A DNA stretch of 64,000 bases from Turnera subulata (lineage: Eukaryota > Streptophyta > Magnoliopsida > Malpighiales > Passifloraceae): positions 516,312-580,311 of the forward strand of contig JAKUCV010007537.1 in NCBI GenBank assembly GCA_028386065.3. Direction: 5' to 3'. Shown here one piece after another: positions 1 to 11,696 of the stretch. Numbering within the stretch: the first letter of the stretch is position 1; the number at the start of each line of letters is the position of its first letter. The position numbers were made by a program, and so were the translations under genes. The notes below the pieces were generated by a model that saw only the letters and a list, made by a program, of their open reading frames with translations, was not told the DNA's origin and ran no database searches.

Positions 1-1969
1 ATTATGAAAAGAAGTGGTTGAATTAGCATAAAGACAAAATACAAAGTCGGTAATGTACACTATAAATAAGCTAATTGTAATGCAAAGTGTGTGTGCTTTC
101 CAATAACCAAAAAGCGTGTGAGCTCCTCTGTTCTAAGTCCTCTGTTTCCTTGTTTCTTACAAATTCTGTTTCATACAGAATTAAACACACCTTGCGTGTC
201 CAGTTGGTCCTCATTCTTTTCTTTTTTGCATAACCAAACTCGCACACAAATTCTTCTTAAATACATCTTTCTCATAATTTTTTTCTTCACAATGCTTCAG
301 CTTCTTTGTGTAATCATGGCTGTGTTCATGCTTTTGCAGAAATTTTAGCGTCTCCCTTCCTGTGATTATATATTTTCATCTAATAAATACTCCAGTAACC
401 AAGTATTTTTGGTTATGACACTATTGCTGTGTATCGAAATACATAAGTATGATCAGCAGATGATTAATTAACCTGATAAAAGTGAAATCAAGAATGATGG
501 GATTAATATACTGATGGAGTTTGTACACTCATTTTCATGGGGCCATTTTACAGGGAATACCTGTATAAGTTTTCAACATTGACTTTTATGAGTAGAGGCT
601 GGTACCCAAAAGCATCTATAACTCAAATCATTAATATAACAATGGACACTAAGCAGTCTTTATGCATTTGTTTACTTAACATGGGCAGTTCCCATTTGCA
701 GAATTAATAGAAATACAGCAAGGACATTAACTCTACCTCACCACATATAGGAGGAGTCTGTACATGTTCCAATAATGGAAAAATCGTAGCTCCCTGCAGT
801 TGCAGAGAACTCTGCTTGCAAATCAATTACTGCTCCTTAAGCAGGAAAGGGCGGGCTAAAAAGTCACAACCATTACTTACTTCAAAGAAGATATTTTCAT
901 AAGAGATGGCTACTAATGGAACCAGCCTCCTGCAGCGAGCATGTTCAGTTTAATTAACTCTGTTCAAAGCAAATTACCGTAATTGTAAAATGTATTCATC
1001 CCCTAAAAAATCGTGTTTGGAAGTGTTGAATTATCTGAATGATGGAAAAGGTAAAATGCTACAAATTTCCAGGACAGTTGTTTGGCTACCAAAGAAAGTA
1101 GACCAATGGACATATAAAAAATGGAACGAACTCTTGGAGAACTAAGTAAAGTGGTCAGTTGATTCTAGATCAGTGTCATTCCTATTTCCAAGGCAATGAC
1201 AGGCCATTGAAAATGACAATGGCAAGTATGGGGATAAGTTATTCAACCAAGGCGTCAAGCCTTTCATTTCTTATTCTTCATTCAGCAACAGAGAAATGTT
1301 TTTCACATGACTTTGTGTTCAGTGAAATGACAATGGACAAGTGCTCCTCCATGAACAATGAACAATTTGTACACCAATAAACCGGTTATCCCACATTTCT
1401 ATTTCACTCGGGAAACGCGTCATAGCCAAAACAAAGAACACATGCAACCCATTTCTCCTCTTAATTTGTCTGGAAGTTTATCAGTTATCAAACAAGAATC
1501 AAAATACTAGTGGGATAGAAAACTTTCCCCTCAAGTATTCATATGAAGTTACCAACAGCAGATTAAGCCTGTTTGAGAAACAAAATGAGGAAACTAGTTT
1601 CCATTTGATCAATGAAAAGATTTCCAATTTCGCATCTTAGCTTTGACCTGCATGGTATGTGAGAAATCGCTTGTGAAACGCATTTTTGCCCGAGTTTTAT
1701 AGTCAAAACGAGAGGAAACGAAAAGAAATGATAAATGCATTACTTACTCTGATCCAAACGATGTTACCCGAGGACCATGTTAACCATCAAATCCTAATAA
1801 TATTAAGATCCTGAACCAAAAGCCTTAAGTGCCTGCCTAAAAGGCGAATATAAAAAAACATTACAGGCCATAACTCCGCCCTAACGTAATCACAGAAAGA
1901 ATGCAGGTTTTCGGGTCAAGCAATCACTGCATTCGGTTTACTACCCTGGAAACTTAGAGAAAAGGTAAT
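1..1969. other. Intergenic DNA, no supported gene
   Basis: AT-rich sequence downstream of the first PEARLI4-like gene. Short open frames at 91-348 and 1159-1380 have no recognisable domain, no splice-supported extension and ordinary non-coding composition. I see no RNA gene or mobile-element end here. Confidence 0.6.
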
Positions 1970-4728
1970 TTAGAAGATGCCTCTCAGTGGTGGATTTTCA
2001 GCATAATATTTCACTTTGGAGACTGCTTCTTTGACCTTTCGGGCCTCATCTTGTGCCGCAGACAGTTTCTTCTCAGCAAGAGTCTTCTTCTCTGTAAGTG
2101 CAGACATCTTCTCTGTAAGTGCAGACATCTCAGCTTCACAAACTTTCAGCTCTTCCGTTGCTTCATTAATGAATCTATTGCTTTCATTTCTTATCTCCTT
2201 CAATTTCTGGACAGAAGATTTTTTTGTCAGCTGTCTTGCCTCCAACATGTTCTCTAACTCATTCTGGAGCCAGGAAACATTCACCCCTACACTTCCAATG
2301 TCTTGAACAGTATACAGCGCTTGTTGGATGTCATCTTCTGCAAGACCCGAGAAACTCTTCTCGCCAAATGTTCTTATGATTTTGCATAGCTCCTCCAACA
2401 TCAATGAACGATGCTTTGGTGTAACCATAATGCACCTTTCAGCTATGTCTCCATATTTCTCAATAATCTTCTCAAGAGTTTGTGCATATTCTGTGTTCAC
2501 TCTGTATCCGTAAACCACTGGCATGGCTGGGAATTCTACCTCCTCCGAGTCATCATCATCACTAGCCCCAGCGTCAAGCATGTCTGTCAATCCAAAACTG
2601 TGAAATGAATTTTGGGACCCAATTCTTCGAAGACTGCAATTGACTGTTTCTTTGTTGACTTCCTGAGATGGTCTATCATGAGAGATATGCTCTGAAGGGG
2701 AGTTCTCAAAATCTCTACTAACATCAGTACCGTTAATGGCCTGACCATCCATCCCAGCCAACATATTGCCATGGCAATCTGATATTCCAATACCTCTTAT
2801 CTCAGGCACTGGGGAAGTAGAGATTTGAAGGCAGTGTCCACCATGGAAAACTTGAGATTCCTTAGCCAGCGGATCAAACTGTTGGCACAAATGAAATGTC
2901 TTAGCTTGGTTATGAAACCATGTTATAGAAATTCATAAATTCATGCGAGAAACCAACTTGTACAGTGCTATTGTACCCATACCACATTAGCAGAATTATA
3001 CAAATCTAGAAAATAAAACAAAGTAGATACAAAGATGACAGAAGAAGTCCGAAAAAACAGCAACTGACCAAAGGTATGACTGCCATAATCCAAGGGCGTG
3101 GCTACCTACCAAATGCTCTGGAGAATTACTCGCAGTCTGAATTTCTGGAGTAGCACCGAGTCTTGACAGCTCTCCCGTGTGCTGCTCGCGTGCCTGCCCT
3201 TGGAGCATCTCTGTAGCAATAATTGATTCCTTAAAGATTTGCATACCCGGTGCTTGTTCAGGTGCAATGGAGTCTGTAGAAGAAGCATTTGAAGCAGTAA
3301 AGTAATCAGAGCTTGCAGGAGTTTCTTTTGTTCCTGCAGCTTCACTTGTGGGTGTCTCATGAAAGTTTCCACCCATTGCAACACCATCATCATCATCATT
3401 AGTTAGGTTGGCCTTACCATGGATTAGAGCATCCCAATATTCTTCGTTTCCATGTGCCCTTATTGTCAGCCTTGGGGATGGTGTCTGGGTTGCATATTCT
3501 GACAAAGTAGCGCAACAATTGCCTGTTGCCGTTTGCTTTACCTGTGAAAACAGGTTCGATGGAGCTTATTGTGAGGAGGTAAGTAGCAGAACTATGATCA
3601 TTTTTACTCAAATGATAAACAGGAGGCTTGACAAAAGCGTCCTGCGCTTTACCAGAACAATTCATATATTTAATGAATGGGTGTATGAGACTATGCATTA
3701 ACAGTAGTGAACAAGTATTAATACCTTTTTAGTGATACTGTTGATCACAGCATCATAGTCACTGGGGGTGAAAGACAAGTCTTGTGATTCTGTAGTCGAA
3801 TTTCCCTGCTTCGGGTCCTCAAAATACAAACAATAGTTTATCGTCTTGAGATTAAAAACATTATGGAAACAACATGAAAATTGAATATTTGCGGAGGAAG
3901 AGATAAAAGCTTTTCTTTTATTACTTTGACTAAATCAACCATTTTATTATGACAACAAGTCAACAACTGTAATAAAAGCTTGAATAACCAGCCTACTGAA
4001 TTTTCACAAGATTGAAATGAAGGAGACATAAGATCATTTAAACGAGCAAAAACAGCCTTCATTGTTGGATCGTCTCAGTAAACTTGTTCAACAGAGGGGG
4101 AAAATGCAAAAACAATAAAGAAAAGATGAAGAAGAAAGTTTCTGACAGACCAAACTGGAAAAAGAAATCGTTTCTCTCGAAGAAAAAAAGGAAAAAAAAG
4201 TAACAAAAAAAAGAAAAGGAAATAGCGGAAACCAAAATCCTTGTTATAACTAGTCATCCTTCAAAACCCTCCTCCAACCAAACCAGTAAAGGGGTTTACA
4301 TTATCCATCAACAGAAAGGTGAGCTTTTTAGTCCAATTTATCTAACTATTCTGCTCCTCAACACCAAAAAAACCAAAAACAAAACTTTTCCTCTCAATGT
4401 ACATTAACCATCAACACAAAGGTGGGATCTTTAGCCACATTCATCAAACCATTCTACTCCTACGACCCAATAAAACCAAAACCAAAAACTTCTTCTCTCA
4501 AAAGAACCAACCTTTTTAGGCTAAGAGCCAAAAACCATTACAAGCATTGCTTTTTGAAGAACACATTGAAGAGCTTTAGGAGCAACAGATGGGGTGGCTT
4601 ACGTTTGGGACAGGGGAGGGTTTGGGGGTGGCAAGAGGAGAAGGTTGTGGAGGAGGAGGTGCTCTGCGATTCTGTAGCCTTGGACTGGTTCTCCTCTCCA
4701 GTGCTGTTGTAGTGTGTTTCCTCTTCAT
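1970..4728 (-). CDS. PEARLI4-like coiled-coil protein, paralog 1 (four exons)
   Basis: Exons read as 4728-4603, 3817-3725, 3541-3110 and 2878-1970. All junctions are phase 0 with GT-AG borders, giving about 519 residues. Exon 1 encodes a basic, nuclear-localisation-like N-terminus (MKRKHTTTALERRTSPRLQ) followed by a Pro-rich tail. A low-complexity Ser/Thr/Glu region comes next, then the motif FGLTDMLDAG, an acidic run (DDDDSEEVE), and a core with VYGYRV, EKYGDIAERC and VSWLQNELENML, which resembles the plant 'phospholipase-like PEARLI4' domain. The last ~100 residues form a Lys/Glu-rich coiled coil with an internal repeat SALTEKM, ending in KYYAENPPLRGIF. No catalytic motif is visible, so the family name should not be taken as enzyme activity. 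The start is chosen because exon 1 matches the basic first exons of the two paralogs. The family call rests on memory of the domain, not a search. Confidence 0.72.
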
Positions 4729-6370
4729 GGTGTGGTGGCAGGGGAGGAGAGCGTGCTGTGTGTTTGTTTAGCCTTGTAAATGTTCTTCCTTTCCCTTCAA
4801 CTACTGCCCCTAGTTTTCTCTGCCTGTTTGAAGTGTTGTTGACGAGGGAGGAGGAGTAATGTCTAAAAAGTACGGTGACTTGCTTTTTAGACGTTGAAGA
4901 TATTCGTTTTACTGCTCGCTTTTCTTTACTCTTTTTTTTTTTTTTGTCTCATTTGGGTTATAGTTGTACACTTGTACTACTGGTTTGGCTGAGAACTAAA
5001 ATGCGTTTTTTGAAATTTGTGATAAGAGCACAGAACCATTTTTCTTTCGGTATAAACAACATTTTGTTTATTTGTTCTAAACCCATAATGCAGAATCATT
5101 ATGACAACATGACTTTAAACGTTTGGTTTTTGCTCTAGAGAAACAAGGATTTCATGGACCTATCAAGAGAATCTATAACTATGGTGTGCCATTCTGAAAC
5201 TTAAGTATTGCGCTCATTAATTTGTGTTAAAGGTGTGATAACAACACTGAAGCTAGCTTTCTTCTAGACTTAAACAACTCTTGACGTAGCTTTATTTCTA
5301 TTGTATAGCTATTCTTTTATAATTTTTTTAAGAAGGGAAGACTCTTCATTCTTTTAAATACCCTCTCACAAGAGGCTGAATGTGGGCAGCCAGGCAGGAA
5401 TAGAATGATGATTCCATACATATACGATTTCCTCTCCGCAGCATACTTACTAGGTGAATGCACAGCCATTGCCACAGAAGCTGCAGAGAGGGATGACGAA
5501 GGGATGTTGGGGGCAGAACCATCAAACACCAGAAAGGAAACTCTTGGGGGAGGGGACAGAGAGAGAGAAGTGAGCAAGCATTGCCAAATTCAGGTAAGTC
5601 AATCACTACCCGTTATGTGTGACTCATATCTTGTTAAATGCGCCAAGCATGGCAAAACACTGAAGCTTTGTAGCTGCATATTGATGATATCCCGGTCAGC
5701 GCAACATATATCTTTCATAATATCTTCAGAATTGTGTGATGTCTTTTCTCAATTGCAGGTTATCAGTCTTTACTAGCTCAAATGCTAATATTGTGCATCT
5801 AGTTGCTTGTAAACAAAATGGCAATGCAGCAAAGATTAGCTCAGGCGCTTTCTTTCCTTTCTCTAGCCATCATTTGTGGATGAGCACCAGTTAACTACTT
5901 TTTTTTTGTCAGAGCTCTAGTTAACTACTTGAGAAGTCATTGACAACTAATTTGCATAATACTATTGACAATATAGAATGTTTACCAGGAAAGTCAAATT
6001 TCATGTGATTCCCTCATTTTGCTTTCCTGCTAATTGTTTGACCATTTAAAGTAATTTGTAAATGTAATGGAAATGATACGCATTGGAAATAAATTCTGCA
6101 CCCTGCTTTAAGCATTAGAATTAGAACTAAGCAAGCACAGAGATATTATTCAGGAAAAATAGTTTAAACGGGTCATTTAGCAACTAACTATATGAGTTTA
6201 GGCCCAAATAATACTGGATATATAATATCAACTTAACAGCTACTCAAAACACATTGGAAGCCATATTGGAATTTTCTAAGCAACCTTCACCGACCACGTG
6301 ATGGTGTATGAAGCATGAAAATACAGGTGAAGTCAAAATAAAATATTATAGCAATTCTAAGCTGATCAAG
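4729..6370. other. Intergenic region between PEARLI4-like paralogs 1 and 2
   Basis: Holds the presumed promoter of paralog 1 and the 3' flank of paralog 2. A Ser/Pro-rich open stretch near 5460-5577 on the minus strand ends at a good donor (AG/GTAAGT, near 5450), but I found no partner exon and no ATG for it. It is at best an exon remnant. There is a poly-T run at 4930-4943. Nothing else is supported. Confidence 0.5.
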
Positions 6371-8481
6371 TTAAATAAGGTTGTCTAGAGGTGGATGACT
6401 GATGAATTTCTTCACTTTAGCCTTGGCACTGGAGATTTTTTCACTTAGCTTTTCGGTTTCCATCTCTGCTGCATCCAGTTCCTTCTTGGTTAAAAGAACT
6501 ACACCTTCAAAATATCGCAACTCTGTCTTCTTATCCTCGACCAATTGTTTGTTCTTGTCCTTGGACTTCTTCAAGGTGGAGCATTGCTTGACCAGCTGCT
6601 TTGCTTGTAAAATCTCTTCGAAACATTTTTGTATCCATCCAACTTCTAAACCTGCCTTCTTGAAATCATGGATGAGAGTGAGTGACTGATTAATTTCATG
6701 ATCAGTAAGCTCAAAAAATTGCTTGTTTTGAAGTGCTAGGATTAGTTCACAGATATGCTTCATCACCAAAGAACGACCTTCTGTTGTTTCCATGACGCAA
6801 TTTCTTGCTATGTCTCCATACTTTGTGATAACTTTCCTCAGAATAGGGGCCAATGTTTCTTTCACTCTATAGCCTTCAACCATAATCACAGCAGGAGATT
6901 CTACAACCCCCAAATCAGAGTCTTCATCATCCCACATCTGAACTATCTCTGTTAGTCCAAGACTGCAAGATGGACCAACTTGTTCCGAAGGATTATGGGC
7001 AATATCTGGTGGCATTTCCTCGATGGTAGTAGCTGGTCCAATAGATTCCACTCCTGGGTTTTGCTCAATTGTTGGTGTTATAGAAGTTAAAGGAGCAGAC
7101 ATTATACCATCATCGTTTGTTGGATTAGACCCATCATCAATCTGCGCCAGCATCTTATCCTGGCATTCATTCATTCTGAGACACCTTTTTGCTGGCCTCA
7201 TGGTTGAATGACTTTTCATGGTTGATCTTGCATAGCATGAAAGAAGAGCTCTAAAATTTACTTCTGCTGGAGTTGACTGCAAATACAATATAGGATATAA
7301 CTCATTTCTAATTAGTAGTCTAGAGTTGCATATTATTTGTTGCAGAATAAAAACAAGGCACAGCGGAAACTCCAGTATGAAATAAATAATGATACTTAAC
7401 CTAATAAGATTAAAGGATGTCTCTCTTTGTTTTTTTTTTTTTTTTAAATCATATAGACAATGTGTGAGGTTCTTACCCGTTTCAGGATGCTATCAGAAAA
7501 AGCATGGCAATCATCAGCTGAGAAGTGTTTCAATTCCTTCTGATTGTTCACTGACTTGCTTTCCTGCTAATTTTGGAGTCTAAATTATCCGATAACTTTA
7601 TAGGATAAAAGCATCCTAGAACTACGCAAGCTTAACTTGATTGCCAAAGAGAGAGATATAATAACAAATACTAATGCTAATGTATGCACCTCAACACTGT
7701 CAGACACAAGCCATGAGAGTTGATCTTACTAATATTCAAAAAGTCCCTCCCTCATTCGTTGTCAACATCATCTGATTCATTGCAGAGGATGTGTCTCTTA
7801 GGTTTATCAATATGTAGTGCAGGGCATGGAAAGCCTCTAGTTATGGCTTGCAAAATTATAGGTAATTATAGGCCTCTAGTTATACTCAACAACAACTCTG
7901 TCGGAATCATTGAATTAACGTTGTCCAGAGGGTCAAGGAAGTGAAAGAAAGAAAGAAGAAAAAAACAACACAAGGCCCCCCTATACATCACACTAAACCA
8001 GGATTAGAGGGTGTTCCAACATGAATGTATTCCAACATAAATCTTCAATATTAAATTAGCCTTAAATATCCTACCAAAAAATGCCAAACCTATATTTTTC
8101 TGAGATGAATAGCAGAAAAGATGAGAGCTTTATCTAATGTACCCCACCATATTGGCTCTCAACACGGAAAAATGCAAAAAGCTTCCATCTTGTATGGTAA
8201 CAAAGAATGTTGGTCTCTAAAAGGCAGAGTTTCTTTGTTGGGTGAGAGTAGGCCAACCAAACCCCATGCATTTCAGTGAGAAGCACAGAAAGAAAAACAG
8301 AAAGAAGCACAAAATTGCATCTTGAAAAGAATAATGTCACCTTATGGCCACCGGATGGGAGGATGGAAGAGGAAGCCTGTTGCTGCTGTTTCTGTAGATC
8401 ATTCAAAGCCTGGGTTTTCCGTTGGGCACCCCTTCTCCTCTTCCCAATATTACTACTTTTCCTCTTTGTTTTTCCTGCCAT
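6371..8481 (-). CDS. PEARLI4-like coiled-coil protein, paralog 2 (three exons)
   Basis: Exons 8481-8341, 7563-7477 and 7276-6371, all phase 0, about 377 residues. Exon 1 starts with a true ATG and is strongly basic (MAGKTKRKSSNIGKRRRG), consistent with nuclear localisation, then a Gln run. The 29-residue exon 2 ends DCHAFSDSILKR, aligning with DYDAVINSITKK in exon 2 of paralog 1; this is the main evidence for the exon model. Exon 3 holds LGLTEIVQMWDDED, then the core (VEGYRV, TKYGDIARNC, LEVGWIQKCFEEIL), then a coiled coil ending KKFISHPPLDNLI. It lies head-to-tail with paralog 1 on the same strand, suggesting tandem duplication. It lacks most of the variable linker of paralog 1. Function unknown. 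Confidence 0.72.
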
Positions 8482-9089
8482 CTTTGAATTCTACCTCTGC
8501 AGACCTAGACAAGTGGTGAAAGCCTAATAGCCTTTGTCTTTCTCTACTTACTACCTTTTGTTTTCTTTCCCTGAGCAAACCCACTGGCCAGTACTAACTT
8601 AACTTGTGCTATAACTAGAAAAAAAGCAAGCTGTGAAAATAGATATGCAGTTCTTGACCAATGAGTTAATGTGTTGCACCAAAGTACATTCTTTTGAACA
8701 TACATCCATCCAAGTGCACTGACGTGTGCAATACTGAAAACAAGCCAATTCACATGCATTTTCACAGCAAAAAAAGCATCATGTATGCTTTTGCAGCAGT
8801 AAATTTCTTTGGTGCTTGGTAGAAAGTACAATGGGACTTTGCATACAATCACGTGACGGGTGTGTGTGTGGCTTGCTTTCTGATCAGACAACATTTTGAC
8901 TCCGTGCCTTGTTGAATTTACAGTGTATAGTTAGTTCATGAATTAAGACTGGATGTTTAAACACTCTGTCTCTCATTGAAGGTTTCAGAATTTTCGAACA
9001 AAAAGATTTAAGGTTGAAAGTGTGACCCAAAAGAAATCAAGGGTTGTTGAAATGGCATGGACTGATCCAGCCGAGTCTGGGCTACAAAA
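8482..9089. other. Divergent intergenic region upstream of paralog 2 and bL12m
   Basis: Separates the minus-strand paralog 2 from the plus-strand ribosomal protein gene, so it probably carries the promoter of paralog 2. A 116-codon minus-strand frame at 8544-8894 has no domain and no splice context; I treat it as chance. Confidence 0.5.
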
Positions 9090-9201
9090 GGGTACCTGGC
9101 CCAAAACACTTCTATACAAAACAAAACGTAGGCCCACTTATCTTAGGGTACCTGGCCCAAAAAACTACTATACAAAGCAAAACTCAGGCCCAGTTATCTT
9201 T
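9090..9201 (+). promoter_or_regulatory. Tandem 56-bp promoter repeat with GGCCCA elements
   Basis: Two diverged copies (9090-9145, 9146-9201) begin GGGTACCTGGCCCAAAA and each holds two GGCCCA motifs. TGGGCC/GGCCCA is the site II element bound by TCP factors and is typical of promoters of ribosomal-protein and mitochondrial genes. It sits about 265-375 bp upstream of the bL12m ATG, which fits that role. TCP control is inferred, not shown. Confidence 0.55.
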
Positions 9202-9464
9202 CGAAAGGAATAACAAAGGCTCTTTAGTCTTCACTGGAAGTAGTAGTAGAAGAATTCCAGTAGGGTTTATGCCTGCAAATGAATTGGCACTTTCAATTTT
9301 CCAGCTTCAAAATCATGAATAATCCGTTCAACTATTAAACCCTTGCCTTTCTCTTCAATTCTGCCATAGACTTCCTCAATTAAAATCTTCTTAAACAGAA
9401 CACAACCCATTCCAAAATCTCCTCTTTCTATTCTCTTTTTTCTTTTTGAAAAAAAAAAAAAACA

Positions 9465-10028
9465 ATGAGAAACTTGAGATTCATTTCTTCACACTTCTAT
9501 CGCACCCGCAAAAACCCTACCTTTGTCAAACCCTCGCGCCAATTCACGTCGCAACCTGAGGCCGCGACGCCCCCGACGCCGCCGCCAGCGCCGGCAGTGT
9601 CTGCCGCCGTGTCCGGGGTCGTCGACGACCTGGCGGGGTTGACGCTGCTGGAAATCGCGGACCTCACGCATGTGCTCCGTGAAAAACTGGGGAACAAGGA
9701 GATGCCGATAATGGGGGTGATGATGCCGGGCGCGTCGTTCGGGGCGGGAATGGCCGGGATGCGGAAGGGCCCGGGAGGAGCTGCGGCGGGTGCTGCGGCT
9801 CAGGAGGCGGAGAAGACGGCGTTTGATTTGAAGCTGGAGTCTTACGATACGGCGGCGAAGATTAAAGTGATAAAGGAAGTGAGGGCGTGCACGGATTTGG
9901 GGCTCAAGGAAGCCAAGGATTTGGTGGAAAAGGCGCCCACTTTGTTGAAGAAAGGTGTTACTAAAGAGGAAGCTGAGCAGATTATTGCGAAATTGAAGGA
10001 GGCTGGGGCTAAAGTTTCCATGGAGTGA
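9465..10028 (+). CDS. Mitochondrial ribosomal protein bL12m (L7/L12 family)
   Basis: Intronless, 187 residues. It forms part of the stalk of the large mitoribosomal subunit that recruits and stimulates translation factors. Residues 1 to about 35 are an Arg/Ser-rich presequence ([18 protein letters not shown]) typical of mitochondrial import. An Ala/Pro-rich linker follows. The dimerisation domain lies near 54-75 ([21 protein letters not shown]), then a Gly/Met/Ala-rich hinge, and the globular C-terminal domain near 117-187 with [20 protein letters not shown] and [18 protein letters not shown]. Bacterial L7/L12 is about 120 residues; the extra length is the presequence and linkers. The 5' half is markedly GC-rich. 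The start is the first ATG after a poly-A stretch and gives the presequence. The mitochondrial rather than plastid assignment rests on the Arg-rich, acid-poor leader. Confidence 0.92.
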   Translation: MRNLRFISSHFYRTRKNPTFVKPSRQFTSQPEAATPPTPPPAPAVSAAVSGVVDDLAGLTLLEIADLTHVLREKLGNKEMPIMGVMMPGASFGAGMAGMRKGPGGAAAGAAAQEAEKTAFDLKLESYDTAAKIKVIKEVRACTDLGLKEAKDLVEKAPTLLKKGVTKEEAEQIIAKLKEAGAKVSME

Positions 10029-11507
10029 CGAAGAATACGTGAGTGTTATTCTTTTTGTAACTTTGGAATTGGATTGTGTATTTTGGTGGATGTAGGCAGC
10101 ATGTGTTTCACAAATAATCATATGAAAATTGTTTGCTCACTGGTGTATTTTACACTTCTAGTTGAGTGGATGGAGAAAGATCAGTAACTATCTATTCTGG
10201 CATTGTTAATGTCAAGTAGCTATTGAGCTAAATTGTTTACTCTTAAGGCGATGGAATCTGCAAATTGATAATTGTTGTTATGCTTGTATTTTGAATCGAA
10301 TGGTGAATGGTTTGCCATATATTGTATGAATGTCTTTACTTCATCTGGTAAATAGTAGCAGCAGTATCAGGGTCAGCGCGTCACATAGTGAGAGTTGAGC
10401 CATATGCTTGATGGTGTTCTAGCTCTACGAATCTGATTTTGTAACCTATATTATGCTTGTTAGGTGGTAGTTTGCAAGAGCCAATTTTAGTTACTCATAG
10501 TTTAGAATTGGGTGTTGTGAATGACATTGGTTGGAGTTGTTAAGAGAACCATGCAAAAAGGATGATGCTGTTTAATGGTTTGCTAACCATTTGCATTTTG
10601 ATATCTAGAACAGTACATACAAAGTGAAAGAATGTTATCCACCAACGGTTTACAAAAAGCATTATCCTCATGGTGATATAGAGCATATAGCCATGTATTA
10701 TGTTCATTCTGTTATAGTTTTGTTAATTGTTAAGAATTTTATCGACTTCCTGTGCAATTTGAATGTGTTTTGATATTTAGAGTTTAGATTTCTTCCAGGA
10801 TAGAAGTTGAATGTCAAGGGTTAGGAGGGCATCTTGTTGCAACCAGCAGTGGCCATTATTGAGGCATCGAGCTCTTGTTGCTGGCAGAGATGAACGAAGA
10901 CTAATCATATTGTTTCATCACAATATACAGCAGGGAGGTCTGTTAGTTACTGATCTGCCTACTCCTTTGTTCTTCACTAATGGTAAGGAGGGGAAAACTT
11001 CCCCGAATATTAGTGTATGTACGGGACTCAAGCTTTAGTCTTAGTTTCTCACTCCTAGTCTTTTAAGACTCTAGTGATTTGGAGGAAGTACAAGGCTGAG
11101 TTGACATTATTGTTAACATTTTTCTCTGAGCTTCATCTCCTTGTCTTGAAATGGTCACGAACTCCTATTGTAGAATTAAAAGTTTTGGTCATGGCATAAA
11201 TAATAGTGTACCTTGTCTGTGACAAATCCATTATCCAGTGGCTTGATTTTGTCGTTGCCGGGAACAAAGTCCGGTTGAAAAATACATTTCTGAAATTGTT
11301 AGTAGTATTCAGGGCATTGCAGGTGCACAACTATTGCTTTCTTGGTCTTTGAATGTTTTATCAATCACTAATCTATCTATGGCAATGATGGACTATAAAA
11401 CGGACAATAATACGATCCGATTGTCGTCTATGTATAAATAAACAAACGGGTGGATTATCATTTATCATTCAAAAAAACCGTGCGGGCGACATGTCTCCCA
11501 CTCTTGG
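10029..11507. other. Intergenic region, no supported gene
   Basis: 3' flank of bL12m and upstream flank of FOLT1. A 75-codon frame at 10811-11038 and a 65-codon frame at 11133-11330 show no domain. No repeat or RNA gene recognised. Confidence 0.5.
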
Positions 11508-11515
11508 TATATAAA
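11508..11515 (+). promoter_or_regulatory. Probable TATA box of FOLT1
   Basis: TATATAAA, 181 bp upstream of the FOLT1 ATG. This would leave a 5' leader of roughly 150 bases, a normal plant spacing. No other TATA-like sequence is better placed. Confidence 0.5.
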
Positions 11516-11696
11516 CGACAGACCTTTCGCGCTCTGGCGGAGAAGAACATTTCCATTGCTATTTGTTTCAACTAAAGTGAAGAGAAGAAAAAGAAGTAAC
11601 TTTTTTCCCACAGATCTTTCCCTCTCTACAAGTTTCTGCTGCGGCGGCGGAGTCGGTAATCGTTCTACCCATCACAAAAGAAAGGAAAGAGAGAAA

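Noticed and set aside
4020..4062. Possible extra exon of PEARLI4-like paralog 1 (KAVFARLNDLMSPSFQ)
   Set aside because: Has a plausible donor, but no acceptor gives phase 0, which all other junctions of the gene require.
9489..10121. 210-codon minus-strand frame opposite bL12m
   Set aside because: Arg/His-rich shadow of the GC-rich ribosomal protein gene; no domain and no promoter context.
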